Positions 19,761 through 28,183 of a stretch of DNA of 48,491 bases are shown in pieces. The notes beneath the pieces were generated by a model. That model ran no database searches, was not told the DNA's origin, and saw only the letters and a program-made list of their open reading frames with translations. The stretch is taken from the NCBI GenBank assembly GCA_018819105.1, contig JAHJQV010000060.1, positions 1 to 48,491 of the forward strand, given 5' to 3'. The DNA comes from Gammaproteobacteria bacterium. GTDB lineage: Bacteria > Pseudomonadota > Gammaproteobacteria > Xanthomonadales > Wenzhouxiangellaceae. How positions within the stretch are numbered: the stretch's first letter is position 1; each line of letters starts with the position of its first letter. The position numbers were made by a program, and so were the translations under genes.

Positions 19761-20552
19761 TTAACCCGAGGCGCTGCTGTGGCCTGGCAAGCAACCCGGC
19801 AGCACGCCTTTGCGCTGCAGCTGTTGCAGTTCCGCGTGACCGCGCTCGATAAAGGTCTGATCTGCGGTCACGCCGAGTCTTGCGGCAAGCGTGATCAACA
19901 GCTGCTTGCCGCTGGCACTACGATTATGTTGCAGCAGTTCGCACAATGCGGCTGTGGCCGGCTGTAACTGCATGAACGAGACACGCTGGCGGCGGTTGCG
20001 ATACAGCAGCAGCCAGACCGGTTGCGCAGCGGGCGCGGTTGGTTGATAGTCCTTGCTGATGCGGTGCACTGGCCAGCGATAGCCCAGCAATCGGATCAGT
20101 GGCGACAGGACCGGAATCCCGTCGAGCAGATCACAGTCGCGCTGGTAGTCGTTGGGATTGACGCTGGTGGCGTCAAGCAGCAACTCGGTCTCGGACCATT
20201 CGTAATGCGCCAGCTCCAGCAGATAGCCGGGATCCCCAGAGTCACTGCCACGGTGGTCATGGATGAAAGCGATGAACTCCTGGCCGATTTCCGGAAACAT
20301 GGGCGTGTTCGCCTGATGCCGGCGCAGAAAGTCGCGCACCAGTTCTGACCAGGCCGGCTCGCCGTAAATCGTTTTCAGTACCGGAAAGTTTTTGCCCAGC
20401 AGGTTATTGATGTTGTTGAAGATCAGGCGTCGATAGATTGCCATGCGCCGGTCCTCGATGCCATCCGGGGCCGGACTGCCATCGGGGTCACGCAGGTGCC
20501 GGGTGAACTGATGCTGCAGCTGCTGAAAGCGCGGAATGTCGGTGTTTTTCAT
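19761..20552 (-). CDS. hvfC: DUF2063 protein, partner of the MNIO enzyme
   Basis: A 263-residue protein whose N-terminal half is the DUF2063 domain (once annotated as putative DNA-binding). The pattern includes a LQHQFTRHLRD start, IYRRLIFNNINNLLGKNFPVLK near residues 39-60, the PMFPEIGQEFIAF segment and LLELAHYEWSE near 109-119. In Haemophilus and bufferin systems this protein forms a complex with the DUF692 enzyme and presents the precursor peptide to it. Here it follows the DUF692 gene by 54 bases. The old DNA-binding label should not be taken as function. Confidence 0.9.
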   Translation of the reverse strand: MKNTDIPRFQQLQHQFTRHLRDPDGSPAPDGIEDRRMAIYRRLIFNNINNLLGKNFPVLKTIYGEPAWSELVRDFLRRHQANTPMFPEIGQEFIAFIHDHRGSDSGDPGYLLELAHYEWSETELLLDATSVNPNDYQRDCDLLDGIPVLSPLIRLLGYRWPVHRISKDYQPTAPAAQPVWLLLYRNRRQRVSFMQLQPATAALCELLQHNRSASGKQLLITLAARLGVTADQTFIERGHAELQQLQRKGVLPGCLPGHSSASG

Positions 20553-20606
20553 CTGCTTTGATCAGGCAGCAGTGCCAGCGGGCTAACAGGCGGTGCCGAC
20601 ACCGGC

Positions 20607-21521
20607 TCAACCGTTGCTGACGGCGGCAAGTTCAGGCTGCATGGCCTGGTGTTGCTGTTGCAGCGACTTGATGTGGTCAACTTCATCCAGCAGTTCCACC
20701 ACCGGGGGGAAATTGAAATCGCGTTCCAGCAGCGTGGGGAACACGCCGAAGTGCGCATAGGCCGCATCCAGCAACTGCCATACATCGGGAATCACGGCGG
20801 CACCGTGGGTGTCGATGATGAGATCATCGGCCTCGTTGTAATGCCCGGCGATGTGGGCATAGGCAATCCGCTGTGCCGGCAGCGAACGCAGAAACTGGAG
20901 CGGATCGTAGCGGTGATTGATACTGTTGACGTAAATGTTGTTGATGTCCAGCAGCAGGTCGCAGTCGGCCTGCTGCAGCACGCTGTTGATGAAATCGATC
21001 TCGCTGATTTCCTGGCCCGGCGCAGCATAGTAGGAGGCGTTCTCAATGGCGATACGCCGTCCCAGCAGATCCTGCACCCGCAGTATGCGTTCGGCGGTGT
21101 AGCGGGCTGCTTCCTCGGTGAATGGAATCGGCATCAGATCATACAGATGCCCGCCATCGCTGCAGAATGTCAGGTGATCGCTGTAGTAGCGAATGTCATG
21201 GCGGTCCATGAACCTGCCGATGCGGCGGATGAAGTCTTCATCCAGCGGGTCCGGGCTGCCCAGCGACAATGACAGGCCATGCAGCAGCATGGGGTAGCGT
21301 TCACAGTAGGCATGAAACTTGCGTCCCAGGTGACCGCCAACATCAATCCAGTTTTCCGGTGCCACTTCCATGAAGTCCACCGCCGCCATGCGCCCGGCCA
21401 GCTGCTCATCATTGAGCTTGCTTAGCAGGGCACGGCGTAAACCAAGACCGGCACCCTCAACAGGGTGCCGGCTCGGGATTTTCTCTATGCTGGTAGAACC
21501 AGTCATAGTGCATTCAGACAT
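20607..21521 (-). CDS. hvfB: DUF692/MNIO multinuclear iron RiPP-modifying enzyme
   Basis: A 304-residue TIM-barrel enzyme of the MNIO (DUF692) family, which uses two or three iron ions and oxygen to rework cysteines in peptide substrates. Likely metal ligands are visible in order: Glu in MEVAPENW, His in LLHGLSLSLG, Asp-His in YYSDHLTF, Glu in IAIENASYY, Asp in LLLDINNIYVN, His in YAHIAGH, Asp-His in IDTHG and Glu in LLERDFN. It starts 17 bases after hvfA; a second ATG at 21506 would remove five residues. Given the EGSCG-rich precursor, the closest described reaction is oxazolone/thioamide formation on HvfA in Haemophilus influenzae. The chemistry here is inferred. Confidence 0.93.
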   Translation of the reverse strand: MSECTMTGSTSIEKIPSRHPVEGAGLGLRRALLSKLNDEQLAGRMAAVDFMEVAPENWIDVGGHLGRKFHAYCERYPMLLHGLSLSLGSPDPLDEDFIRRIGRFMDRHDIRYYSDHLTFCSDGGHLYDLMPIPFTEEAARYTAERILRVQDLLGRRIAIENASYYAAPGQEISEIDFINSVLQQADCDLLLDINNIYVNSINHRYDPLQFLRSLPAQRIAYAHIAGHYNEADDLIIDTHGAAVIPDVWQLLDAAYAHFGVFPTLLERDFNFPPVVELLDEVDHIKSLQQQHQAMQPELAAVSNG

Positions 21522-21538
21522 TCAGGCTGAATGTTGGC

Positions 21539-21964
21539 TCAGGAAAGACCGCCGCAGCTGCCTTCGCCGCAGGAACCTTCACCACAAGAGCCTTCTTCAC
21601 CCTTGTCGTCGCCTTCACCACAAGAGCCTTCTTCGCCCTTGTCGTCGCCTTCACCGCAAGAGCCTTCTTCACCCTTGTCATCGCCTTCACCACAAGAGCC
21701 TTCTTCGCCTTTGTCGTCGCCTTCACCGCAGGAGCCTTCACCACAAGAGCCTTCTTCGCCCTTGTCGTCGTCTTCGCCGCAGGAACCTTCGCCACAAGAG
21801 CCTTCTTCGCCCTTGTCACCGCCCAGCATGTAGCCCTGATCCAGGTCTACCGAGCCGAACGCAACGTCGTTGGCGTCAAGATCTGCAGCAACCGCAGATG
21901 AAGCGATGAATGCCGAACCAATGGCCACAGCAATCGGGGTATTGATCAATTTACGCGTAGTCAT
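21539..21964 (-). CDS. hvfA: RiPP precursor with signal peptide and ten EGSCG motifs
   Basis: A 141-residue peptide precursor. Residues 1-26 are a Sec signal (basic TTRK, hydrophobic core, AVA cleavage motif). A short leader-like stretch DLDANDVAFGSVDLDQGYMLGG follows. Residues 54-138 carry ten EGSCG motifs with cysteines at 57, 62, 74, 79, 91, 103, 115, 127, 132 and 137, separated by acidic DDKGE spacers. Residues 81-128 are four exact copies of a 12-residue unit. The start is ATG 21964 because a GGAG site sits nine bases upstream; ATG 21973 would touch that site. The upstream gap to nth (295 bases) holds a 14-base palindrome. The product is probably periplasmic or secreted and copper-binding. 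Confidence 0.9.
   Translation of the reverse strand: MTTRKLINTPIAVAIGSAFIASSAVAADLDANDVAFGSVDLDQGYMLGGDKGEEGSCGEGSCGEDDDKGEEGSCGEGSCGEGDDKGEEGSCGEGDDKGEEGSCGEGDDKGEEGSCGEGDDKGEEGSCGEGSCGEGSCGGLS
21581..21724 (-). repeat. Four 36-bp tandem repeats inside hvfA
   Basis: Each 36-bp unit encodes EGDDKGEEGSCG; four copies are identical at protein level. Partial units with EDDD or doubled EGSCG flank them. This is coding repetition, not CRISPR: there are no unique spacers. Confidence 0.9.
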
Positions 21965-22136
21965 AAATAACATCTCCGTTTTTTGCAAAAAATGAACTTG
22001 GCTGGCTGTCTGTCGAGTCTGACTCTGGTACCAAATTCCAATACATCGACAGCAGGCTGCCGAATCAGTGTTGCACCAACCTGGGCAGGCGGATGCAGTT
22101 CGCTGTACAAGACCCACATCGGTAGTCGTATCTTAC

Positions 22137-22150
22137 ACATTGGCCAATGT
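22137..22150. promoter_or_regulatory. 14-bp palindrome upstream of hvfA, candidate operator
   Basis: ACATTGGCCAATGT is a perfect palindrome 173 bases before the hvfA start and 110 bases after the nth stop. The 295-base gap holds no other recognised feature. It may be a regulator site for the RiPP operon; the cognate regulator is not in the window. Confidence 0.35.
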
Positions 22151-22259
22151 TTTCTCTGGCTGCCGGTGCAGATCCCGAATGCGCAATCCAATCATAGCAC
22201 TTTGGTATGAGCATAGCATTGACAGGATCGACAGTTCAATCGCAGCAAGGTTCATGTGC

Positions 22260-22892
22260 TCAGGCTGTCTTGGCGCGGTATTCACACAGATCACGGATGA
22301 TGCACTCGGCACAGTTGGGCGAGCGTGCCTTGCAGGTGTAGCGGCCATGCAGGATCAGCCAGTGATGGGCATGCTGCAGGTAGCGTGGCGCGATGCGTTT
22401 GAGCAGCAGCTTTTCCACTGCCAGCGGGGTTTTGCCACGCGCCAGCCCGGTGCGGTTGGCGACGCGGAAGATGTGTGTGTCCACCGCCATGGTCGGCTGG
22501 CCGAAGGCGCAATTGAGGATCACATTGGCGGTTTTGCGGCCCACGCCAGGCAGTTGCTCCAGTTCCTCCCGGCTCTGCGGTACCTGACCATTGTGCTCGC
22601 TGAGCAACTGCTGACAGCAGGCCAGCAGGTTTCTGGTTTTGTTGTTGAACAGCCCCAGGCTCTGCAGATGGGTTTTCAGTCGCTGCTCACCCAGTGCTAG
22701 GATGGCGGCCGGTGTGTTGGCGACCGCAAACAGCTTGCGGGTGACCTTGTTGACGCCGACATCGGTGGATTGCGCCGACAGTGACACCGCCACCAGCAGC
22801 TCGAAAGGCGTCCGATACTCAAGTTCGGTTTTCGGTTCCGGGTTCTGCGCCTGCCAGCGCCGGAACATCTCATCGCGCTGCGCCTGATTCAT
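22260..22892 (-). CDS. nth: Endonuclease III
   Basis: DNA glycosylase/AP lyase of base excision repair acting on oxidised pyrimidines. Its 210 residues match E. coli (211). It has the helix-hairpin-helix LPGVGRKTANVIL with the catalytic lysine, the catalytic Asp in VDTHIFRVANR, and the C-x6-C-x2-C-x5-C iron-sulfur cluster at the C-terminus. The start overlaps the rnfE stop (ATGA), so it is the last gene of the rnf operon, as in many gammaproteobacteria. Confidence 0.97.
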   Translation of the reverse strand: MNQAQRDEMFRRWQAQNPEPKTELEYRTPFELLVAVSLSAQSTDVGVNKVTRKLFAVANTPAAILALGEQRLKTHLQSLGLFNNKTRNLLACCQQLLSEHNGQVPQSREELEQLPGVGRKTANVILNCAFGQPTMAVDTHIFRVANRTGLARGKTPLAVEKLLLKRIAPRYLQHAHHWLILHGRYTCKARSPNCAECIIRDLCEYRAKTA

Positions 22893-23620
22893 GTCTGCTG
22901 TCTGGAGGCAGAAACCTGCTGTGACAGCGATTGTGCAGCCTGCACTACTCTGCCGGAGTGCTGCTGTCGAGTTTGCAACAGCTGCCGGTGCGCCGCCACC
23001 AGCAGGCCCAGGATCAGAAACGCACCGGGTGGCAGACTGAACAGCAGAAAATGATATTCATCACCGGCCAGGTAAAGCGTCAGCGCCTGAGCATCATCAC
23101 CCAGCCAGCCGCCGAACAGCAGGCCGGCATCGCGCAGCAATGTGCTGTAGCCGATGATCTCACGAATGGCCCCCATCAGCAGCAGTGCCAGCATGAAGCC
23201 GGTGCCCATGGCCAGTCCGTCCAGAGCCGCCGCCGCCACGTTGTGGCGTGAGGCGAAGGCTTCAGCGCGGGCCAGGATCAGGCAGTTGGTCACGATCAGC
23301 GGAATAAAAATGCCCAGCACGCCGTGCAGGTCAAACAGCCAGGCCTCCATCAGCCGTTCGATCACTGTCACCGTGCCGGCGATGATGATGACGAACATGG
23401 CAATGCGCACTTCCTGCCGCAACACCGGCCGCAGTGCGGACACCAGGGTGTTGGTCAGAGTCACTGTGAGCAGGGTTGCCAGGCCCAGACCGATGGCATT
23501 GACCAGCGTATTGCTCACTGCCAGCAGCGGACACAGCCCGAGCAGTTGCACCAGAGCCGGATTGTTCTCCAGCACACCCTGCTGCCAGGCTTCAGATTTA
23601 TTCTGCTGCGGGTGGTTCAT
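22889..23620 (-). CDS. rnfE: Rnf electron transport complex subunit E
   Basis: Integral membrane subunit of the ion-pumping ferredoxin/NAD oxidoreductase (Rsx in E. coli). The start at ATG 23620 (MNHPQQNKSEAWQQGV) overlaps the rnfG stop and gives 243 residues. A longer frame reaching 23656 lies inside rnfG. The N-terminal ENNPALVQLLGLCPLLAVSNT contains the conserved membrane cysteine, followed by about six hydrophobic segments. Confidence 0.95.
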   Translation of the reverse strand: MNHPQQNKSEAWQQGVLENNPALVQLLGLCPLLAVSNTLVNAIGLGLATLLTVTLTNTLVSALRPVLRQEVRIAMFVIIIAGTVTVIERLMEAWLFDLHGVLGIFIPLIVTNCLILARAEAFASRHNVAAAALDGLAMGTGFMLALLLMGAIREIIGYSTLLRDAGLLFGGWLGDDAQALTLYLAGDEYHFLLFSLPPGAFLILGLLVAAHRQLLQTRQQHSGRVVQAAQSLSQQVSASRQQT

Positions 23621-24291
23621 GCCGGGTTTGCTTCCTGTTGCCGCGCCTGTTGCCACAGCTGCGCGCTGTGCTGCTGATGATAACGGCTGATGCGTGCCAC
23701 CGCATCGATCACGGCGGAACTGGTGATGGTGGCACCGCTGATCTGGTCGAACTGACTGCTCCAGGAGCGCTCCTGCTGCTGCTCGTAGTCCATCACAGCG
23801 GCGCTGACGCCCGCGAACTGTCGCAGCCAGTCGCTGCGCCCGGCTTCGATCTTGTCCCCGATGCCTGGTGTCTCCTGGTGGCGAGTCACGCGCACGGCCA
23901 GCAGCTCGCCACTGGCAGCAATGGCCACCAGCAGGCCGATGTCTCCGGAATAGCCGTCGTGGGTGGTCAGCGCATACACCACAGCGCTCGGTTGCCCCTC
24001 CAGGGTGGCCAGATAGGCGGTCACCGCTGCCCTGGTCTGCAACTGACCTGGTGCTTCCACCGGCACCGTGTGCAGCGCCGGGTTGTTGTCATAGCTGTGT
24101 GCCGGCAGCATGCCGGCAAGCTCATCCAGCACACGCTGCTGACGGTTGTTGTGGATGCGCTGGTCGGTGCTTTCCGCCACCAGTCCGATGATCAGCCCGG
24201 CCAGCGCCGCCACCAGCGCCAGCAGAGCAGCCGCCTGCCACGGCCAGGGTGGTCGCTTGTCGGTGGTGGGTTTCTGCGCAAGATCCGGCAT
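23617..24291 (-). CDS. rnfG: Rnf complex subunit G (covalent FMN)
   Basis: A 224-residue subunit with one N-terminal membrane anchor (residues 18-40) and a periplasmic flavin domain. The covalent FMN attachment motif SGATITS is present near residues 181-187, followed by VIDAVARI. The HQETPGIGDKIE segment typical of RnfG lies around residue 140. It overlaps rnfE by four bases and follows rnfD by ten. Confidence 0.95.
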   Translation of the reverse strand: MPDLAQKPTTDKRPPWPWQAAALLALVAALAGLIIGLVAESTDQRIHNNRQQRVLDELAGMLPAHSYDNNPALHTVPVEAPGQLQTRAAVTAYLATLEGQPSAVVYALTTHDGYSGDIGLLVAIAASGELLAVRVTRHQETPGIGDKIEAGRSDWLRQFAGVSAAVMDYEQQQERSWSSQFDQISGATITSSAVIDAVARISRYHQQHSAQLWQQARQQEANPA

Positions 24292-24301
24292 GATGGCGCA
24301 C

Positions 24302-25336
24302 TCAGCGAGGATGACCGAAGACGCGCGGCCGGGTGTACTGATCCAGCAGCGGGGCGAACATGTTCATCACCAGAATGGCGAAAGCAACGCCGTCCGGATA
24401 GGCCCCCCAGCGCCGGATTGACAGCATGATGATGGCAACGCCAACACCGAACAGCAGCTGGCCGCGTGGCGTGGCGCTGCCGGAGACCGGATCGGTGGCG
24501 ATGAAAAAGGCTGCCAGCACGGTGGCACCGCTGAAGATGTGCTGCAGCGGCAGCGGGTTGGCATCCGGATCAAACAGATAAAACGGTGTGGTGAGCAGAA
24601 ACGTGGTGAGCAGCAGCGCCACCGGCACACGCCAGTTGATCACCCGTCGCCACAACAGCCACAGGCCGCCGATGGCGTACCAGTTGGCGATCCATTCCCA
24701 ACCCAGGCCGCCAAAATCGCCAAATACCGGATTCTGCCGCACTTCGGTCACCAGCAGACCGGTCGCGGCACCAGTGCTGAGCTGATCCAGCGGCGTTGCC
24801 TGGGTGATGGCATCCCAGCTCAGCGCGCCCGGCGGCTGGCTGGAAAAGATCGTGTACAGCACGTCGCCCAGCGACAGGCTGGTGTCGGCCAGCATCTGCG
24901 GCGGCGTCCAGTAGGTGAAGATGCGCGGAAAGCTGATCAGCAACACCGCCAGGCCGACCATGGCCGGATTGAAACGGTTGTGGCCAAGCCCGCCGAACAG
25001 ATGTTTGGCAATGACAATGGCAAACAGCATGCCGATCAGGCTGCACCACCAAGGTGCCAGCGGTGGCAGGGACAAGGCAAACAGCAGTGCGGTGACGGCC
25101 GCAGACAGATCACCCATGAACATGCGCAGCGGCTGTTTGCGCAGCAGCAGCGACAGCCATTCGAACAGATAGGCGAAGCTCAGCGCCAGCACGATCTGTA
25201 CCAGCATGCCGATGCCGAAATAATACAGATAGGCGAGCACACCCGGCAGCAGCGCGACCAGCACCTGTGCCATCACCTTCTGCACCGAGTTCTGTGCCGG
25301 GATGTGCGGTGCGCCAGCGGCGGTGGTGACGGCCAT
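24302..25336 (-). CDS. rnfD: Rnf complex subunit D (covalent FMN)
   Basis: A 344-residue integral membrane protein with about nine hydrophobic segments. The second flavinylation site is the SGSAT segment near residues 281-287 of the DPVSGSATPRGQL stretch, although the usual flavinylated threonine in RnfD lies earlier, and AITQATPLDQL near 187 fits that better. The GGLGHNRFNPAMVG signature near residue 115 is intact. It lies two bases after rnfC and ten before rnfG. Confidence 0.95.
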   Translation of the reverse strand: MAVTTAAGAPHIPAQNSVQKVMAQVLVALLPGVLAYLYYFGIGMLVQIVLALSFAYLFEWLSLLLRKQPLRMFMGDLSAAVTALLFALSLPPLAPWWCSLIGMLFAIVIAKHLFGGLGHNRFNPAMVGLAVLLISFPRIFTYWTPPQMLADTSLSLGDVLYTIFSSQPPGALSWDAITQATPLDQLSTGAATGLLVTEVRQNPVFGDFGGLGWEWIANWYAIGGLWLLWRRVINWRVPVALLLTTFLLTTPFYLFDPDANPLPLQHIFSGATVLAAFFIATDPVSGSATPRGQLLFGVGVAIIMLSIRRWGAYPDGVAFAILVMNMFAPLLDQYTRPRVFGHPR

Positions 25337-25338
25337 GC

Positions 25339-26964
25339 TCAGGATGCCTCGCTGTCTTGCTCGCTGTGTACGTCACCGGCCTGACTGTCACCGGCCTGAC
25401 TGCCGCTGCTGCCGTCGCGCTCCTGCTGACGCTGACGTGCGCGTGCCAGCGCGGCAGCGATCACCGCCTGTGCCTGGGCCGGATCACTGGCGCGCGCCTG
25501 GCGTGCGGCGGCTTTTGCAGCGCGCTGTTCGGCGGCCTGTTGCAAGCGATCTTCGCGGGCGGCATGGCGGCGTGCCGATTTGTCGGCGCGGGCCTGCTGC
25601 TGGCGCTGCTGTGCCAGCAGTTGCTTGCCAGCGCGGAAGTGATCAGTAAGGGGAATGTGGCTGGGGCAGACCAGGTCGCAGCAGCCGCACTCGATGCAGT
25701 CGGGCAGCTTGAGTTCGGCAGTCAGCCCCAGATCACCTTTGCGCACGCCATGATAGAGCAGTTGTGGCAGCAGCATGGCCGGGCACACCCGGACGCATTC
25801 GCCGCAGTTGATGCAGGGCATGCTCTGCTCCGGCTGGCGCAGTCGATCCGGTGCCAGTGCCAGCAGACAATTGCTGCCCTTGTCGATGCCCAGTGCACGA
25901 TCCAGCACCTGCTCACCCATGATCGGACCACCGATCACCAGCCGCGCGTTATCCTGCTCAAGCCCGCCGCTGTGGCTGATCAGGTGCTCAATCGGCGTGC
26001 CCAGCAGTGCCAGCCAGTTGCGTGGCTCGCGCACCGCGCCGGTGACGGTGATGACGCGCTCAATCAGCGGTTCACGATCGATCAGGGCATGTTTCACCGC
26101 CCAGGCCGTGCCGACATTGATGCAGGCCAGTCCCAGGCTTTGCGGAAAGCCATCGGCGGGCACTTCCAGACCGGTCAGCATCTTGATCAACTGACGTTCG
26201 CCACCCTCCGGGTACACCGCCGGCACCTTGACCACACGCAGTTGGGCATCGTCGAGTTGCGCGCGCGCCGCCTCCAGGGCCCGGGCCAGTGCACCCAGCT
26301 GATCCTCGATGGCAACGATGATGTCGTCGATGCCCAGGGCGTGGGCAACAATGCGCGCGCCCAGCAGCACTTCGCCGGCATGCTCGCGCATCAGCATCTC
26401 GTCACAGCTGATATAAGGCTCGCATTCGGCCCCATTGATGATCAGGGTGTGCGCCGGCATGCCCCATTGCGAGGACAGCTTGCTGCCGGTGGGAAACACG
26501 GCACCGCCAAGGCCGACAATGCCGGCTGCGCTGATGCGCTGCAGAATGTTTTCGGCGCTGAATTCGCGCCAGTTGCCGATGCGGCGCTGGCAGTCCGGGT
26601 GCCATTCGTCGTGACCGTCGGGCAGCAGCGTGATGGCAGCAGCCGCAAGCGTCGGTTTGCGCAGCAGGGCTTGCTCTTTGATGGCATCGATGCGACCAGA
26701 GGTGGGCGCATGCACAGCTGCCGACAGCCCGGCCGCAGCCGTGGCGAGCAGTTCACCCTTGCGCACCTGTTGGCCGACTTTGACCACAGGCTCTGCCGCC
26801 ACCCCCACATGTTGCAGCAGCGACAACTGCAGGTAGGCCGGCAGCGGCGGCCGTGCCAGTCCCAGCCGCGTGGACATCTGTTTGTAGTGACGCAGTTTCA
26901 GCCCGCCGTGGAAGCCGTGCAGATAGGCGCCGGGCGGGTGCGTCATGCTGGCCGGCAGGCTCAT
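25339..26964 (-). CDS. rnfC: Rnf complex subunit C
   Basis: Peripheral NADH-side subunit with two iron-sulfur clusters. The 541-residue protein has the glycine-rich GLGGAVFPTGSKL nucleotide/FMN region near residue 153 and two clusters: CINCGECVRVCP and CIECGCCDLVCP. The C-terminal 100 residues are a charged Ala/Gln/Arg-rich tail, common and length-variable in gammaproteobacterial RnfC. Its ATG overlaps the rnfB stop by one base. Confidence 0.96.
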   Translation of the reverse strand: MSLPASMTHPPGAYLHGFHGGLKLRHYKQMSTRLGLARPPLPAYLQLSLLQHVGVAAEPVVKVGQQVRKGELLATAAAGLSAAVHAPTSGRIDAIKEQALLRKPTLAAAAITLLPDGHDEWHPDCQRRIGNWREFSAENILQRISAAGIVGLGGAVFPTGSKLSSQWGMPAHTLIINGAECEPYISCDEMLMREHAGEVLLGARIVAHALGIDDIIVAIEDQLGALARALEAARAQLDDAQLRVVKVPAVYPEGGERQLIKMLTGLEVPADGFPQSLGLACINVGTAWAVKHALIDREPLIERVITVTGAVREPRNWLALLGTPIEHLISHSGGLEQDNARLVIGGPIMGEQVLDRALGIDKGSNCLLALAPDRLRQPEQSMPCINCGECVRVCPAMLLPQLLYHGVRKGDLGLTAELKLPDCIECGCCDLVCPSHIPLTDHFRAGKQLLAQQRQQQARADKSARRHAAREDRLQQAAEQRAAKAAARQARASDPAQAQAVIAAALARARQRQQERDGSSGSQAGDSQAGDVHSEQDSEAS

Positions 26965-27521
26965 CAGGCGGCCAGGTCGGGAATGTGCACGTGCAACGGG
27001 ATCGGGCGCTGCGAAGGCGGCGTGACTTCGATCAGATCAATGCAATCGACCGGACACGGTGGCAGACACAATTCACAGCCAGTGCATTCGGCGGCAATCA
27101 CCGTGTGCATCCATTTCGCCGCTCCGCTGATGGCATCCACCGGACAGGCCTGGATGCACAGCGTACAGCCGATGCAGCGCTGTTCGTCGATCACCGCCAG
27201 CAGGGTCGGTTTGTGTTCGCCGCAGCTGGCATCCAGCGGCTTTGGCTCGCGTCCTAGCAGCTCGGCCAGCGCGGCAATGGTGGCGTCTCCGCCGGGCGGA
27301 CAGCGATTGATGTCGGCGTCATCGCGGGCAATGGCCTCGGCATAGGGGCGACATCCGGGATAGCCGCACTGGGCACACTGGGTTTGCGGCAGCATGGCAT
27401 TGATGCGCTCGGTGAGCGCATCGCTGTTGTCTCGCCAGCGCGAGGCAGCCAGACTCAGGCCAAGCCCGATGCCCAGGCCCAGCGCTGCCAGCAGCAGCAC
27501 TAGCGTCAAGGTTGCCGGCAT
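26964..27521 (-). CDS. rnfB: Rnf complex subunit B
   Basis: A 185-residue ferredoxin-like subunit. It has an N-terminal membrane helix, the [17 protein letters not shown] cluster region near residues 48-64, and two 4Fe-4S motifs, [12 protein letters not shown] and [12 protein letters not shown]. It is thought to take electrons from ferredoxin or pass them on. It lies one base after rnfA and overlaps rnfC by one base. Confidence 0.96.
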   Translation of the reverse strand: MPATLTLVLLLAALGLGIGLGLSLAASRWRDNSDALTERINAMLPQTQCAQCGYPGCRPYAEAIARDDADINRCPPGGDATIAALAELLGREPKPLDASCGEHKPTLLAVIDEQRCIGCTLCIQACPVDAISGAAKWMHTVIAAECTGCELCLPPCPVDCIDLIEVTPPSQRPIPLHVHIPDLAA

Positions 27522-27522
27522 G

Positions 27523-28104
27523 CTAAAGACCCATCCCGGTAAAACCCATGAAGCCCATGGCCATCAGGCTGGCGCTGATCAGCGCGATCGGTGCGCCCTG
27601 AAACGCTGCCGGGACATCGGCCAGTTCGAGCCGTTCGCGCATGGCGGCAAAGGCCATCAGCACCAGGCCGAAGCCGGCTGCGGCACCAAATCCGAACAAT
27701 GCAGATTGCAGCAGATTGTGCTGCTCGCGCACATTCAGCAGGGCCACCCCAAGCACCGCGCAATTGCTGGTAATCAAGGGCAGAAAGAGCCCCAGCATGC
27801 GGTGCAGCAATGGCTGGAAGCGCCGCATGGCCAGCTCCACCAGCTGCACCATGGCGGCAATGATAAGAATGAATCCCAGCGTTGCCAGATATTCCAGCTG
27901 CAGTGGCAGCAGCAGGTACTGATACAGCAGGTAACTGCTGACCGATGCCAGGGTGAGCACAAACATGGTCGCCAGCGCCATGCCGCGGGCACTGTCAAGC
28001 TGACTGGAAACGCCCATGAACGGGCACAGACCGAGAAAGCGTGTCAGCACAAAGTTGTTGGCGAACACGGTGGCGATGATAATGAGCAGATAATCCTGCA
28101 GCAT
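27523..28104 (-). CDS. rnfA: Rnf complex subunit A
   Basis: A 193-residue inner-membrane subunit with six hydrophobic segments, paired with RnfE. The [18 protein letters not shown] segment with the membrane cysteine and the [14 protein letters not shown] segment are family hallmarks. First gene of the rnf operon. It begins 79 bases after metG. No promoter was recognised with confidence, though TTGACT at 28157-28162 (complement) is a possible -35 box. Confidence 0.96.
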   Translation of the reverse strand: MLQDYLLIIIATVFANNFVLTRFLGLCPFMGVSSQLDSARGMALATMFVLTLASVSSYLLYQYLLLPLQLEYLATLGFILIIAAMVQLVELAMRRFQPLLHRMLGLFLPLITSNCAVLGVALLNVREQHNLLQSALFGFGAAAGFGLVLMAFAAMRERLELADVPAAFQGAPIALISASLMAMGFMGFTGMGL

Positions 28105-28183
28105 GGCTAGGGTACGGCTTCGGTGCGGATCAGGTGTATCATTCTCAAGTTGTTGCAGTCAATGGCAGGCATCGGCGGTCGCG

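Noticed and set aside
19761-20552. DUF2063 protein as a DNA-binding regulator
   Set aside because: The old domain label suggests DNA binding, but the gene sits between MNIO and DoxX genes where this family is the enzyme's partner protein.
21551-21805. Possible CRISPR-like array from regular repeats
   Set aside because: The repeats are coding, contiguous and without unique spacers.
21531-21833. Repetitive Ser/Pro/Gln-rich open frame on the + strand
   Set aside because: It is the complement of the hvfA repeats. The - strand frame has a signal peptide, a ribosome binding site and the operon context.
25357-27345. Long open frame (662 codons) on the + strand
   Set aside because: It lies antisense to rnfC and rnfB, which are clear homologues; its composition is that of a complementary shadow in GC-rich DNA.
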